Origin: Sphingorhabdus sp. Alg239-R122
Lineage (GTDB): Bacteria; Pseudomonadota; Alphaproteobacteria; Sphingomonadales; Sphingomonadaceae
Length of the DNA stretch: 62,752 nt
NCBI RefSeq assembly: GCF_900537065.1
Contig: NZ_UNRC01000010.1
Location: forward strand, 1 to 62,752
Direction of reading: 5' to 3'
Made by a program: the position numbers and the translations under genes. Every line of letters starts with the position of its first letter. The stretch's first letter is position 1. A model generated the notes under the pieces. It was not told the origin of the DNA. It worked only from the letters and a program-made list of their open reading frames with translations, and made no database searches. Below are positions 27,606 to 35,922 of this stretch, piece after piece.

Positions 27606-28373
27606 TTATTCAGCTATTCTGCTCACATTATACAGGCGGGCAACCGTGCGGATCAGCATATCAATATCCTGATCCCGCGATAGCCTGTGGTCGCCATCTT
27701 TAATGAGCAGCGTCTGCACATCCGGTGCGCGCAGCGCGTGCGCTGTTTTCAGAGAAATCTCCCACGGCACATCGGCGTCATTCTGCCCATGCAGCAACCG
27801 CACCGGGCAATCGAGTGCGATTTCGCCGTCCAGCAACAGGTTTGCCTCACCCGATTCCCAAAAAATCCTGGTCGTCACATAGGGTTCGTCGCTATATTCG
27901 CTGGGTTCTTCGAGTGTGCCTTCGGTCTGAATTATCGCCTTGTGCGCATCATCAAAGCCCCAGCGGGTAAAATCGGGCGCGGCAGCAATACCGACAATCC
28001 CGGCAATTTTTTCGGGCCGAGCCAGCGCCACCAGCAGCATCAGCCACCCGCCCATGGAGGAACCGACCAGAATGACGGGGCCTTCGACCAGCGTGTCGAT
28101 CATCAGCAATGCATCATCGCGCCAATCGGCCAGGCTTTGCATGCGAAAATCACCTTCGCTTATCCCGCATCCGCCATAATCGAAACGCAGCATGGCATGG
28201 CCGCTCTGCGCAGCCCATGCGTCCAGCGCGGTCGCCTTGCCGCCCTCCATGTCCGACATATAGCCGGGCAGGAAAACCAGCGTTGGGGCGGTTTTGTTTT
28301 CAGGCGCGGCCTTGCGGTGGATATAGGCCAGGCGGGTGCCGTCCGGGCGTGGGAGATGTGAAGTTTCGGTCAT
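27606..28373 (-). CDS. alpha/beta hydrolase (ABHD10/BPHL-like)
   Basis: 255 residues from the ATG at 28373; an upstream TTG or ATG extension adds 22 non-homologous residues. Serine hydrolase fold: LVFLPGYMSDMEGGKA, RFDYGGCGISEGDF, nucleophile elbow GSSMGGWLML, acid region LLHGQNDADVPWEIS and the late histidine in DGDHRLSR. Substrate unknown; relatives cleave acyl esters or thioesters. The Shine-Dalgarno is weak. It lies just downstream of the large palindrome. Confidence 0.85.
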   Translation of the reverse strand: MTETSHLPRPDGTRLAYIHRKAAPENKTAPTLVFLPGYMSDMEGGKATALDAWAAQSGHAMLRFDYGGCGISEGDFRMQSLADWRDDALLMIDTLVEGPVILVGSSMGGWLMLLVALARPEKIAGIVGIAAAPDFTRWGFDDAHKAIIQTEGTLEEPSEYSDEPYVTTRIFWESGEANLLLDGEIALDCPVRLLHGQNDADVPWEISLKTAHALRAPDVQTLLIKDGDHRLSRDQDIDMLIRTVARLYNVSRIAE

Positions 28374-28521
28374 GATCGGACTATAGGCGGCGGCCAGAGC
28401 TATGAAAAGACAGGTTTTGCGTTCCGCAGAATATATCAAAACCGCGCACTTATTCTTTCCGAAACCGCTCAGCGTGAGCAGAAATTGTGCTTCCCTGGTA
28501 CAAGGATAACGAACACCATCG

Positions 28522-29460
28522 TCATTTTTCCGTCAGGAAATCTTCCACGGCTTTTGCAAACGTCTCTGGCCGGTCGAGCATGATAAAATGGCGGCTATCA
28601 TCAATGCGTTTGAGCGTCACGCTATCTGCGCCGGCAAACGCGGCCTTGTACACCGCATCCACCCGCGCGGCGGGCATGACGCTTTCATCCAGCGGATAAA
28701 GCATGGTCACGGGCACGGTGATGCCGGGCATGTCGCCCCGCATGTCAGTTGTCATCAGGTCATACATGAAATGGGCAACCGCTTTGGGGTCCGCATCCGC
28801 CGCCCATGCGGCGACCAAAGCGCGGCCTTCTTCGGTGATGGACATGGTTTGCAGCGTGCGCGCATCAGCGGTGTATTCTTCCCGCGCCGCAATCATGTCG
28901 CGCAGCATGGCCGCCTGCGGCTGCATTGTTTCCGTGGTGGCGCCTGCGCCGAATATCATGCCGAAAAAGGGCAGGCTGTCGACCACCATGGCCCGCTTCA
29001 CAAGGCCGGGATATTTGGCTGCCAGCTGCATCGCGGTGAAGCCGCCGAGCGAATGGCCGATGACAAAGGGTTTTTCACCCTTGCCGCCGGGTATGATTTC
29101 ATCGTCAATATAGTCGGCCAGTTCGCGGATAAATGCTTTCAGAACCGGACCCTCGACATTGAGGCCGGGGGTATCGCCGAACCCGCGTATTTGCACGATA
29201 TGCACTTTATATTTTCCGGACAGTTGCTGGCGTGTTGCATCCCAGACTTCACGTGGAGACGCGAGGCCGGGGATAAGGATGACGTCGGTGCCTTCACCCT
29301 CAACCAGAACGGTAAAACGCTTGCCGTCAAGCACGGTTGCCGCGGGCTCCACTGCGCTAGGCTCGCCGACATCTGCGGCCATATCTGTGGATTGTGCATG
29401 CACGCAGGCGGGGGTGAGCAACAGGCTGGCAAACAAAGTGAACAAGGATGGGATCCTCAT
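28522..29460 (-). CDS. exported alpha/beta hydrolase
   Basis: 312 residues. Signal peptide MRIPSLFTLFASLLLTPACVHAQ with a probable AQ cut (the internal PAC is not a convincing lipobox). The hydrolase fold follows: VILIPGLASPREVWDA, VQIRGFGDTPG, nucleophile elbow IGHSLGGFTAMQLAAKYPG, acid near MLYPLDESVMPAARVD and histidine in DDSRHFIMLDRPE. Periplasmic ester hydrolase of unknown substrate. It lies 148 bases upstream of the cytosolic alpha/beta hydrolase on the same strand and downstream of the XRE gene. Confidence 0.88.
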   Translation of the reverse strand: MRIPSLFTLFASLLLTPACVHAQSTDMAADVGEPSAVEPAATVLDGKRFTVLVEGEGTDVILIPGLASPREVWDATRQQLSGKYKVHIVQIRGFGDTPGLNVEGPVLKAFIRELADYIDDEIIPGGKGEKPFVIGHSLGGFTAMQLAAKYPGLVKRAMVVDSLPFFGMIFGAGATTETMQPQAAMLRDMIAAREEYTADARTLQTMSITEEGRALVAAWAADADPKAVAHFMYDLMTTDMRGDMPGITVPVTMLYPLDESVMPAARVDAVYKAAFAGADSVTLKRIDDSRHFIMLDRPETFAKAVEDFLTEK

Positions 29461-29486
29461 GGGCGATCTCCGGTATTTTTTGCGGG

Positions 29487-29690
29487 CTATGCGCCGCTTT
29501 CCTCATTTATAAAAACCTGTTCAATGGTCATGCCGAACAGGTCTGCAATCTTGAAGGCGAGCGGCAGGGAGGGGTCATATTTCCCTGTTTCAATCGCATT
29601 GACGCTCTGCCGCGATATCTCCAGCGCTTCGGCCAGGTCACCCTGTGTCCAGTCCCGTTCGGCGCGGAGGATTTTTAGCCGGTTTTTCAT
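29487..29690 (-). CDS. small XRE-family transcriptional regulator
   Basis: 67 residues, almost wholly one helix-turn-helix: KNRLKILRAERDWTQGDLAEAL, SRQSVNAIETGKYDPSLPLAFKIADLFG, then IEQVFI. This compact YozG-like class often controls its own operon. Start ATG at 29690 shares its first base with the stop of the upstream membrane protein gene (TAATG), so the pair is translationally coupled. Candidate operator repeats lie upstream of the pair. Confidence 0.9.
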   Translation of the reverse strand: MKNRLKILRAERDWTQGDLAEALEISRQSVNAIETGKYDPSLPLAFKIADLFGMTIEQVFINEESGA

Positions 29691-30106
29691 TAGCCTGGCC
29701 CCGCTGCACCCAGTGTCAGCTTGTTGACAAGCGCGCCAACGCCCAGGCCGCCAAACCATATGATCGCCCACCAATAGCTGTCGACGTGCGGGGCGAGGCC
29801 AAAGTTTTCGAGAAAGCCCCAGATGCTGGCCGCCGCCATGGCAATGCCCGTGGCGATGAGCGTCTGACGCACGAGCAGCATACGCAGGAACTCGTCTGTT
29901 TCCTCGATCAGCAGCATACCGATGGCCCAGAACATGCCGGCGACCGGCAGGCCTGCAAGCAAGGCAAGAATATATGCAGGCGCACCTGATACCATTTCAT
30001 TGTCAATCAGATAGTCCGCGGAAAACAGGAAGATCAGGTACAGCACCATCAGGATGGCAATGCGTTTCAGATAGCGCTTGATCTGCGGGCTCATTTTCTC
30101 AGCCAT
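29690..30106 (-). CDS. four-span membrane protein coupled to the XRE regulator
   Basis: 138 residues, predicted to hold four membrane helices (about 15-31, 42-62, 75-95, 110-130) with short loops; AEKMSPQIKRYLKRIAILM is a basic cytosolic start. I do not recognise a named family. Its coupling to a small XRE regulator resembles paired membrane protein/regulator modules seen in many bacteria, where the membrane protein may sense or sequester the regulator; here that is inference. Confidence 0.75.
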   Translation of the reverse strand: MAEKMSPQIKRYLKRIAILMVLYLIFLFSADYLIDNEMVSGAPAYILALLAGLPVAGMFWAIGMLLIEETDEFLRMLLVRQTLIATGIAMAAASIWGFLENFGLAPHVDSYWWAIIWFGGLGVGALVNKLTLGAAGPG

Positions 30107-30123
30107 GACAAGGTTCCTTTTAT

Positions 30124-30176
30124 TAAAGTCAATGAACCTTTACTTTTCCAACCATATAAAGTCAAGTAGCATTGAC
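30124..30176 (-). promoter_or_regulatory. operator-like repeats upstream of the membrane protein/XRE pair
   Basis: TAAAGTCAA occurs at 30124-30132 and 30157-30165, 33 bases (about three helical turns) apart, and the second copy forms an inverted repeat GTCAA-N6-TTGAC (30161-30176). Read on the minus strand the copies give TTGACTTTA, resembling -35 elements, and they lie 18-70 bases before the ATG at 30106. The arrangement suits autoregulation by the encoded XRE protein. Confidence 0.45.
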
Positions 30177-30292
30177 AAAATATTTGGGAAGCTTGTCATT
30201 TCATGAAAGTCGAACCTGCTCCCCTATTTTTGAGGCGAGAATAATGCCGCTAAATGGCCGGAACCTTCATCAGGAAGTTTGTACACAAGGCC

Positions 30293-30655
30293 TTATAGCA
30301 GTGCGTTAACCGCCTGCATGAACGGCTGTATTGAAACGGGCTTTGAAACATAGCTTTCCGCCCCTGCTTCCCGGATGCGGTCTTCATCACCTTTGCCGGC
30401 ATAAGCCGTGACGGCCATCACCGGGATCGCCTTCAGGGCCGTATCGGCTTTAAGCGCCTCGATCAGCTCCAGCCCGCCAATATGCGGCAGCTGAATATCC
30501 ATGATGATAAGGTCGGGCGAGAAATCACGTGCGGTGTCAATTACCTTGCGGCCATCGGCCAGCGCATCCACCTCAAACTTGTGCGCGCGCAAAAGATCGC
30601 TGAACAATTTGCGGTTCAGATCGTTATCCTCGACAACCAGCACTTTTTTTGTCAC
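30293..30655 (-). CDS. divK: single-domain response regulator DivK
   Basis: 120-residue receiver domain with no output domain. Starts at GTG 30655 (TKKVLVVEDNDLNRKLF), ten bases after AAGGA; an ATG three codons upstream is too close to that site. The phospho-acceptor is D in LIIMDIQLPHIGGLELI; E-D in VVEDN, T in AVTAYAG and K in YVSKPVS complete the receiver. In Alphaproteobacteria DivK links cell-cycle kinases to the CtrA pathway. A DUF3572 gene faces it, the usual neighbour. Confidence 0.9.
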   Translation of the reverse strand: MTKKVLVVEDNDLNRKLFSDLLRAHKFEVDALADGRKVIDTARDFSPDLIIMDIQLPHIGGLELIEALKADTALKAIPVMAVTAYAGKGDEDRIREAGAESYVSKPVSIQPFMQAVNALL

Positions 30656-30795
30656 GGGACGCATGTCCTTTTTTGAAAACTTCACGAATGATATTGCGGG
30701 TGATAGTGCGAAACACCAGATTAGGCCAGAGCGATTCATTCCAGGATGTGGCGGCGAGCATTTATAAGGCCTGTTCTATAGGATAATATGACCAT

Positions 30796-31065
30796 ATGAG
30801 TTTAAGTGAAGGCAGTTATGATCCCGAAACACTGGCGTTGATGGCGCTGGGGTGGGTGCTTGCCGATGGCCGCCGCGCCGAACGGCTGCTATCGCTCACC
30901 GGACTGACGCCCGATCAGCTTCGCAGCGGCGCAAAAAATGCGCATGTCCTGGCCGAAGTGTTGCGATTCCTGGAAAGTCATGAGCCGGACCTGATCGCCG
31001 CCGCAGAGCATTTGAACATAAGCCCGGAAGCGCTGGTTTCCGCCCGCAGGAGCCTGAATACATGA
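30796..31065 (+). CDS. DUF3572 family protein
   Basis: 89 residues, soluble and helical; LALMALGWVLADGRRAERLLSLTGLTPDQLR and VLRFLESHEPDLIAAAEHLNISPEALV match DUF3572, an alphaproteobacterial family with no known function, usually found facing divK. ATG at 30796 with AGGA about ten bases upstream. Its stop overlaps the HAD gene start by four bases (ATGA), opening a four-gene operon. Confidence 0.85.
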   Translation: MSLSEGSYDPETLALMALGWVLADGRRAERLLSLTGLTPDQLRSGAKNAHVLAEVLRFLESHEPDLIAAAEHLNISPEALVSARRSLNT

Positions 31066-31721
31066 GCAAACCGTTATTCGTGACCGATTGTGATGAAGTG
31101 CTGTTGCACATGGTCACGCATTTTGCCGACTGGCTGCACGAAGCAGAGGATATCCATTTCGACCTGGAAAATGGAGGCTTTGAAGGCGCACTGACCCGCA
31201 CGGAAAATGGTGAAAAAGTAAAACCGGAAGAAATCTGGCCATTGCTGGGGGGTTTTTTCGATACCGAGATGCCGCGTCAGACCGTTATTCCTGGTGCCCG
31301 TGAGGCGCTGGATGAAATTGCGAAAATTGCCAATGTCGTGATTCTCACCAACCTGACCGATGCCCGTAACCAGGACCGGCGTGAACAACTCAAGGCGCTT
31401 GGCATGGATTACCCGGTGGTGACCAACCAGGGGGAAAAGGGGCCCCCGCTCAAAAAGATACTTGATGAATATCGTCCGTCCGTGGCTGTGTTTGTCGATG
31501 ATCTGCCGATGCATCACAAATCTGCTGCTAACTATGCGGGGGAATGCTGGCGGCTGCACATGATTGGCGAGGAAAAACTCGCGCCGCAGGTCGCCTGCGC
31601 GCACAAGGCACGGCACGCGCACAACCGGATCGACACATGGGCTGATGCGCTGCCATGGATATTGGAAAAACTGGAATCAGGCATGCCCGCCCCGCAGATA
31701 GAAGAAATGGAGAATAGCTGA
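31062..31721 (+). CDS. HAD-superfamily hydrolase
   Basis: 219 residues. HAD motif I is TDCDEVLL (D9, D11, then E instead of the common G), motif II VILTNL, motif III K in KGPPLKK, motif IV VFVDDLPMHH. The cap is small and the region between motifs I and II is long, which suggests a phosphatase for a small molecule; substrate unknown. The final part, MHHKSAANYAGECWRLHMIGEE, is specific to this alphaproteobacterial group. Stop is followed directly by the RidA start. Confidence 0.85.
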   Translation: MSKPLFVTDCDEVLLHMVTHFADWLHEAEDIHFDLENGGFEGALTRTENGEKVKPEEIWPLLGGFFDTEMPRQTVIPGAREALDEIAKIANVVILTNLTDARNQDRREQLKALGMDYPVVTNQGEKGPPLKKILDEYRPSVAVFVDDLPMHHKSAANYAGECWRLHMIGEEKLAPQVACAHKARHAHNRIDTWADALPWILEKLESGMPAPQIEEMENS

Positions 31722-32186
31722 ATGAGTATTACAGTCGAACAACGTCTTGCCGATGCCGGCATTACTTTGCCAGAAGCAGCTGCACCGGTGGCATCCTATC
31801 AGCCGACAGTCGAGGCGGGCGGTATGCTCTATATTTCCGGCCAGCTTCCATTTGTGGACGGCGAACTCGTGACGGGCAAGCTTGGCGAGAATGTGTCGGA
31901 AGAAGCGGGGCATAAGGCAGCCGAAGCCTGTGCACTGATGTTGGCCGCACAGATGAAGCGCGCGCTGGGTTCGCTGGACCGGGTGGAGCGGGTTGTAAAG
32001 CTTGGCGCATTTGTGGCCAGCACCGCCGATTTTACCGGCCAACCCAAAGTTGCCAATGGCGCGTCCGACATGATGGAAACGATTTTTGGTGAGGTGGGCC
32101 GCCATGCGCGCTCTGCCGTGGGTGTGCCTGTCCTGCCTCTTGATGCCGCAGTTGAGGTAGACGCTGTGGTGCAGGTCAAATCCTGA
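31722..32186 (+). CDS. RidA family protein (YjgF/YER057c/UK114)
   Basis: RidA proteins hydrolyse reactive enamine/imine intermediates. 154 residues: TVEQRLADAGITLPEA at the N-terminus, YISGQLPFVDG, the strand AHKAAEACALMLAAQMK-like helix, VVKLGAFVASTADFTGQPKVANGASDMM and HARSAVGVPVLPLDAAVEVDAVV with the key R in ARSAVG. ATG follows the HAD stop with no gap. This longer form belongs to the YjgF_like cd02199 type rather than RidA sensu stricto. Confidence 0.88.
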   Translation: MSITVEQRLADAGITLPEAAAPVASYQPTVEAGGMLYISGQLPFVDGELVTGKLGENVSEEAGHKAAEACALMLAAQMKRALGSLDRVERVVKLGAFVASTADFTGQPKVANGASDMMETIFGEVGRHARSAVGVPVLPLDAAVEVDAVVQVKS

Positions 32187-32199
32187 GGCACCGTGCCTG

Positions 32200-33369
32200 A
32201 TGGATGGCAAGCCGGGACAGCGGAGCGATATAGCAGCGCGGCTGGAGCGTTCGGTCACGGCAATAGGCGCGGATGAATGGAATGCACTTGTTCCCGCTGG
32301 CAACCCGTTTGTAAGCCATGAATTTCTGACCCTGCTCGAAGAGTCGGGCAGTGTCGGTGAAAACACGGGCTGGTCGCCAGCCCCCATAACAATACGTGAC
32401 GGCAGTGATAAACTGGTCGCGGCGTTGCCCGCTTATCTTAAAAGCCATAGCCAGGGCGAATATGTGTTCGACCATAGCTGGGCGCATGCCTATGAAAATG
32501 CGGGTGGCCGCTATTATCCGAAACTGCAGATTGCGGCGCCCTTCACCCCGGCCAATGGCTCGCGGTTATTGACAGTGGAGCCAAAATGGGCGCCGCCGCT
32601 GCTGATTGCGGCGCAAAACCTGGTGGAGCAAAACGGGCTATCCTCTGCCCATGCAACATTCATTGCACCGGGGCAGCGCGGTATATTTGAAGATGCAGGC
32701 TGGCTGATGCGCAGCGACACGCAGTTCCATTGGCACGATGACTGTTATGGTGATTTTGATGGCTTTCTGATGTCGCTTTCATCGCGCAAACGTAAAGCAA
32801 TCCGCAAAGAACGGCGCGCTGCGCAGCAAGGCGTGGATATTCTCCACCTGACTGGTGACGAGATTACCGAGATGCATTGGGATGCATTCTGGGAATTTTA
32901 CCAGGACACAGGCGCGCGCAAATATGGCATGCCCTATCTAACCCGCGCGGCTTTTTCGTTGATGGGCGAAACTATGGCAGATCAGATTTTGATGGTGCTT
33001 GCCCTGCAGAATGGCACACCCATTGCCGGAGCGCTGAATTTCATCGGTGCAGATATTTTATATGGCCGTTACTGGGGGTGCACTGTGCACACACCCTTCC
33101 TGCATTTTGAGCTGTGCTATTATCAGGCGATTGATGCGGCATTGGCGCGGGGCCTCAAAACGGTGGAGGCTGGCGCGCAGGGCGGACATAAGCTGGCGCG
33201 CGGATATGTTCCGGAAACGACCTGGTCGGCGCATTATATAGCCGATCCCGGCTTTCGCTCGGCAGTTGCCGACTTCCTGGACCGTGAACGCGAAGCGGTG
33301 ATGCAGGACCAGGAATTTCTGGCCGAGATGCTGCCGTTCAAAAAACAGCTTGCCGCAAAGTCGGATTAA
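32200..33369 (+). CDS. DUF482/GNAT family N-acyltransferase
   Basis: 389 residues, a large GNAT-like fold of the FemAB-related DUF482 family: WNALVPAGNPFVSHEFLTLLEESGS, AALPAYLKSHSQGEYVFDHSWA, the CoA-like region FHWHDDCYGDFDGFLMSLSSRKRKAIRKERRA (in two parts), HYWGCTVHTPFLHFELCYYQAIDAAL-like and GAQGGHKLARGYVP. Function is not proven; relatives are annotated as peptidoglycan biosynthesis proteins. Last gene of the operon. Its TAA overlaps the convergent Sel1-like stop. Confidence 0.85.
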   Translation: MDGKPGQRSDIAARLERSVTAIGADEWNALVPAGNPFVSHEFLTLLEESGSVGENTGWSPAPITIRDGSDKLVAALPAYLKSHSQGEYVFDHSWAHAYENAGGRYYPKLQIAAPFTPANGSRLLTVEPKWAPPLLIAAQNLVEQNGLSSAHATFIAPGQRGIFEDAGWLMRSDTQFHWHDDCYGDFDGFLMSLSSRKRKAIRKERRAAQQGVDILHLTGDEITEMHWDAFWEFYQDTGARKYGMPYLTRAAFSLMGETMADQILMVLALQNGTPIAGALNFIGADILYGRYWGCTVHTPFLHFELCYYQAIDAALARGLKTVEAGAQGGHKLARGYVPETTWSAHYIADPGFRSAVADFLDREREAVMQDQEFLAEMLPFKKQLAAKSD

Positions 33370-33662
33370 GCGGCCAGTCTTGAAATCTGCTGGATCCAGT
33401 TGCGCGCCTGACGTTGTGCCTCGGCAATCTCACGGGCGGTCATTTCATCCGAAATTTCGGCGCGGCATGTCTGGCTTTCTTCATGACCACCGACGGCCGC
33501 CAAATTAAACCATTTATGTGCTTCGATCAGATCGACTTCAACGTCATGTGATCCGGTCGAATAGGCAACGCCCAGTTCATAATAGGCTTGCGGATCCCCC
33601 GATGCCGCGTCTGCCATTTTGCTTTCGATCAGAAACTGCGCACTCTTCATGCTATTGGCCAT
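33366..33662 (-). CDS. Sel1/TPR-like protein
   Basis: 98 residues from the ATG at 33662, seven bases after GAGGGG; an in-frame ATG 30 codons upstream has no site. One Sel1-like helix pair is clear (PQAYYELGVAYSTGSHDVEVDLIEAHKWFNLAAVGGHEESQTCRAEIS, given here as its two ends YYELGVAYSTGS and HKWFNLAAVGG), then a basic helix AEAQRQARNWIQQ. No export signal. Such small proteins recur upstream of panC in this group; role unknown. Its stop TTA shares bases with the TAA of the convergent gene. Confidence 0.75.
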   Translation of the reverse strand: MANSMKSAQFLIESKMADAASGDPQAYYELGVAYSTGSHDVEVDLIEAHKWFNLAAVGGHEESQTCRAEISDEMTAREIAEAQRQARNWIQQISRLAA

Positions 33663-33844
33663 TATATTTGCCCCTCGTAAAAACCGCCGCCCCCTATTTG
33701 CGACAGGCCCAGATTGGGTAAAGCTGGTCAATAAATGGTTAATGGCGGGCAAGAAAAATATACGGTGTGTGTGAAAACACCGCAGAAATAAGATATTTCA
33801 ATGGCCTAACGTAGTTAATATCCACAGGTCGGGGTGTTTGTGTT

Positions 33845-34696
33845 TCAGGTGGTGGTTGGCGTGACGGCCATATTATCAATCAACCGGGTTGATCCGATAC
33901 GCGCGGCCGACAATAATCGGGCAGGCCGGTCAAGTGTCGCAAGTTCCTGTAAATTGCCAGCATCGCAGAGCGACACATAATCAACGCTCTTGAACCCCGC
34001 GGCCAGTATTTGCTGCTCAATCCCGTCTAGTGTAGCGGTAACATCCGCACCTTGTTCAAGCCGGGCTATGCCTTCACGCAGGGCTTTGGGGAAATGCGCG
34101 GCGGCGGCACGATTTTCGGCGCTGAGATAGGCATTGCGCGATGAAAGCGCGAGCCCGTCATGATCGCGTACAGTCGGGACGCCGACAATTTCCAGTGTAA
34201 AATCAAGGTCACGGACAAAGCGGCGGATTACGGCGAGCTGCTGGTAATCCTTTTCACCAAACAGAGCCATATCGGGCTCAACCTGATGAAACAGTTTCGA
34301 CACCACCGTGGCGACGCCGTCAAAATGGCCCGGCCGGGTGCCGCCGCACAGCCCCATACTGACGCCGCTGACCGATATGGTGGTGCTGTAACCATGCGGA
34401 TACATTTCTTCCGCATCCGGCGCCCATAATATTTTGACGCCCGCCTCACGCAGCAATCTGGCATCGGCCTCTTCCTGCCGCGGATAGGCATCAAGATCCT
34501 CGCCCTCCCCAAACTGTGTGGGATTGACGAAAATCGATGCGACCACATGGTCTGCGCGCTTCGCAGCTTCATGCACCAGCTGCATATGTCCTGCATGGAG
34601 TGCGCCCATGGTGGGGACAAGCGCCACAGTGCCGCCATCCGATTTTACATCTGCAATCGCCGTTTTCAACGCATTTAGCTGCCGTATAATTTGCAC
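33845..34696 (-). CDS. panC: pantoate--beta-alanine ligase
   Basis: Makes pantothenate from pantoate and beta-alanine with ATP. 283 residues from GTG at 34696 (GGGGG about eight bases upstream), the usual length. Signatures: LVPTMGALHAGHMQLV (HIGH-like), ASIFVNPTQFGEGEDLDAYPR, GTRPGHFDGVATVVSKLFH, LFGEKDYQQLAVI and GLALSSRNAYLS (KMSKS equivalent). A longer frame upstream reads across the opposite-strand mipZ and is not credible. It is divergent from mipZ, 111 bases between starts. Confidence 0.96.
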   Translation of the reverse strand: MQIIRQLNALKTAIADVKSDGGTVALVPTMGALHAGHMQLVHEAAKRADHVVASIFVNPTQFGEGEDLDAYPRQEEADARLLREAGVKILWAPDAEEMYPHGYSTTISVSGVSMGLCGGTRPGHFDGVATVVSKLFHQVEPDMALFGEKDYQQLAVIRRFVRDLDFTLEIVGVPTVRDHDGLALSSRNAYLSAENRAAAAHFPKALREGIARLEQGADVTATLDGIEQQILAAGFKSVDYVSLCDAGNLQELATLDRPARLLSAARIGSTRLIDNMAVTPTTT

Positions 34697-34807
34697 CGCA
34701 AGGCCCCCTTCGATATGGGAATATCTGAATATGAAAGCCTTATGGTCCGGCGGCGTGCCGACTGCAAGACCATAGCCAGTACCATGATTAAGGGGTAAGC
34801 CATTTCC

Positions 34808-35638
34808 ATGCAGACCGAAGCGGAAAAGACGACACCGCATATCATCGTGTTCGCCAATGAGAAGGGCGGCACTGGCAAGTCGACCACTGCCGTGCATATT
34901 GCCGTGGCCTTGTCCTATCTGGGTCACAAGGTGGTTGCGATCGACCTTGACCCGCGGCAGCGCACATTTTACCGATATCTGGAAAACCGCGATGAAACCA
35001 TGCGGCGCCGCAATGTCAGATTGCCTACGGCCAGCTATTCGGTTTTTGAAAATGGGAATATTTCCGACCTTGATGCCGTGATGGCCGAAAAGGGTGAAGG
35101 CGCGGATTTCATATTGTTTGATACACCGGGCCGCGATGATGAATTTGCGCGCCATGTTGCCGTGAAAGCGCATACGCTGGTGACGCCAATTAATGACAGC
35201 TTTGTTGATTTCGACCTGATCGGGCAGGTTGAACCTGAAACATTCAAGGTAAAGCGGCTTAGCTTCTATGCCGAACTGATCTGGGAAGCCCGCCGGACCC
35301 GCGCCAAGACGGGGCGTGAAATGGACTGGGTGGTGTTGCGCAACCGCACACAAAAACAGGACGCACGCAATCAGAAACGGCTGGATGGTGCGCTTACCGA
35401 ACTGTCAAAGCGGGTAGGTTTCCGCGTGGTCCCGGGGCTGAGTGAACGCGTGATCTTTCGCGAACTTTTCCCGTCAGGGCTAACGCTGCTGGACAAGGGA
35501 CATCTGGGCAATCTGGGTACTAGCCATGTGCTGGCGCGGCAGGAATTACGCGCAATGCTTTCTTCTTTTTATCTTCCCGGCGTTAAAAAACCGGCGACAC
35601 TGCGCGGCGCAAAAGGCGCAAAAGAGCTGACGCTGTGA
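34808..35638 (+). CDS. mipZ: division-plane positioning ATPase MipZ
   Basis: ParA-like ATPase that binds ParB at the poles and blocks FtsZ rings there, so division occurs mid-cell. 276 residues: deviant Walker A KGGTGKST (19-26), VVAIDLDPRQRTFYRYLENR, Walker B FILFDTPGRDDEFARH, PINDSFVDFDLIGQV, DWVVLRNRTQKQDARN and RVGFRVVPGLSERVIFRELFPSGLT, which together separate it from ParA proper. It opens a four-gene overlapping operon. Confidence 0.95.
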   Translation: MQTEAEKTTPHIIVFANEKGGTGKSTTAVHIAVALSYLGHKVVAIDLDPRQRTFYRYLENRDETMRRRNVRLPTASYSVFENGNISDLDAVMAEKGEGADFILFDTPGRDDEFARHVAVKAHTLVTPINDSFVDFDLIGQVEPETFKVKRLSFYAELIWEARRTRAKTGREMDWVVLRNRTQKQDARNQKRLDGALTELSKRVGFRVVPGLSERVIFRELFPSGLTLLDKGHLGNLGTSHVLARQELRAMLSSFYLPGVKKPATLRGAKGAKELTL

Positions 35639-35922
35639 AATTCATCCTGCTTCTTATCGTAGCGATTTTCGGCTATCTTTATGCCACTGGCCGGCTGAAA
35701 AATATGATGAACCGGAATGACACGCCATCCATGTCGGAACGACAGGCGCGGACCTTGCTGGGCGTAGATAGAGCGAGTAACAATGACGCCATAATAGCGG
35801 CGCATAGGCAAATGATGGCAAAGCATCATCCTGATCGGGGCGGCAATGCGGAGATCGCACGGCAGTTGAATGAAGCACGGGATATATTATTGGCAAGGCA
35901 GCCGGAACAGGACTTGAAATGA
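35635..35922 (+). CDS. small membrane-anchored DnaJ-domain protein
   Basis: 95 residues: one N-terminal membrane segment ([18 protein letters not shown]) then a J domain with the HPD signature ([16 protein letters not shown], then [14 protein letters not shown]). Resembles bacterial Pam18/DjlA-like anchors; partner is presumably DnaK. Start overlaps mipZ by four bases and its end overlaps the mutase by four bases, so it is co-translated with both. Confidence 0.88.
   Translation: MKFILLLIVAIFGYLYATGRLKNMMNRNDTPSMSERQARTLLGVDRASNNDAIIAAHRQMMAKHHPDRGGNAEIARQLNEARDILLARQPEQDLK

Noticed and set aside
28465-28485. GCTCAGCGTGAGC hairpin downstream of the exported alpha/beta hydrolase
   Set aside because: The stem is only five pairs with no T run on the minus strand; too weak to call as a terminator.
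34697-35353. In-frame extension of panC to a much longer protein
   Set aside because: The extra 219 residues read across the opposite strand of mipZ, resemble nothing, and PanC has its normal length and a good GTG start at 34696.
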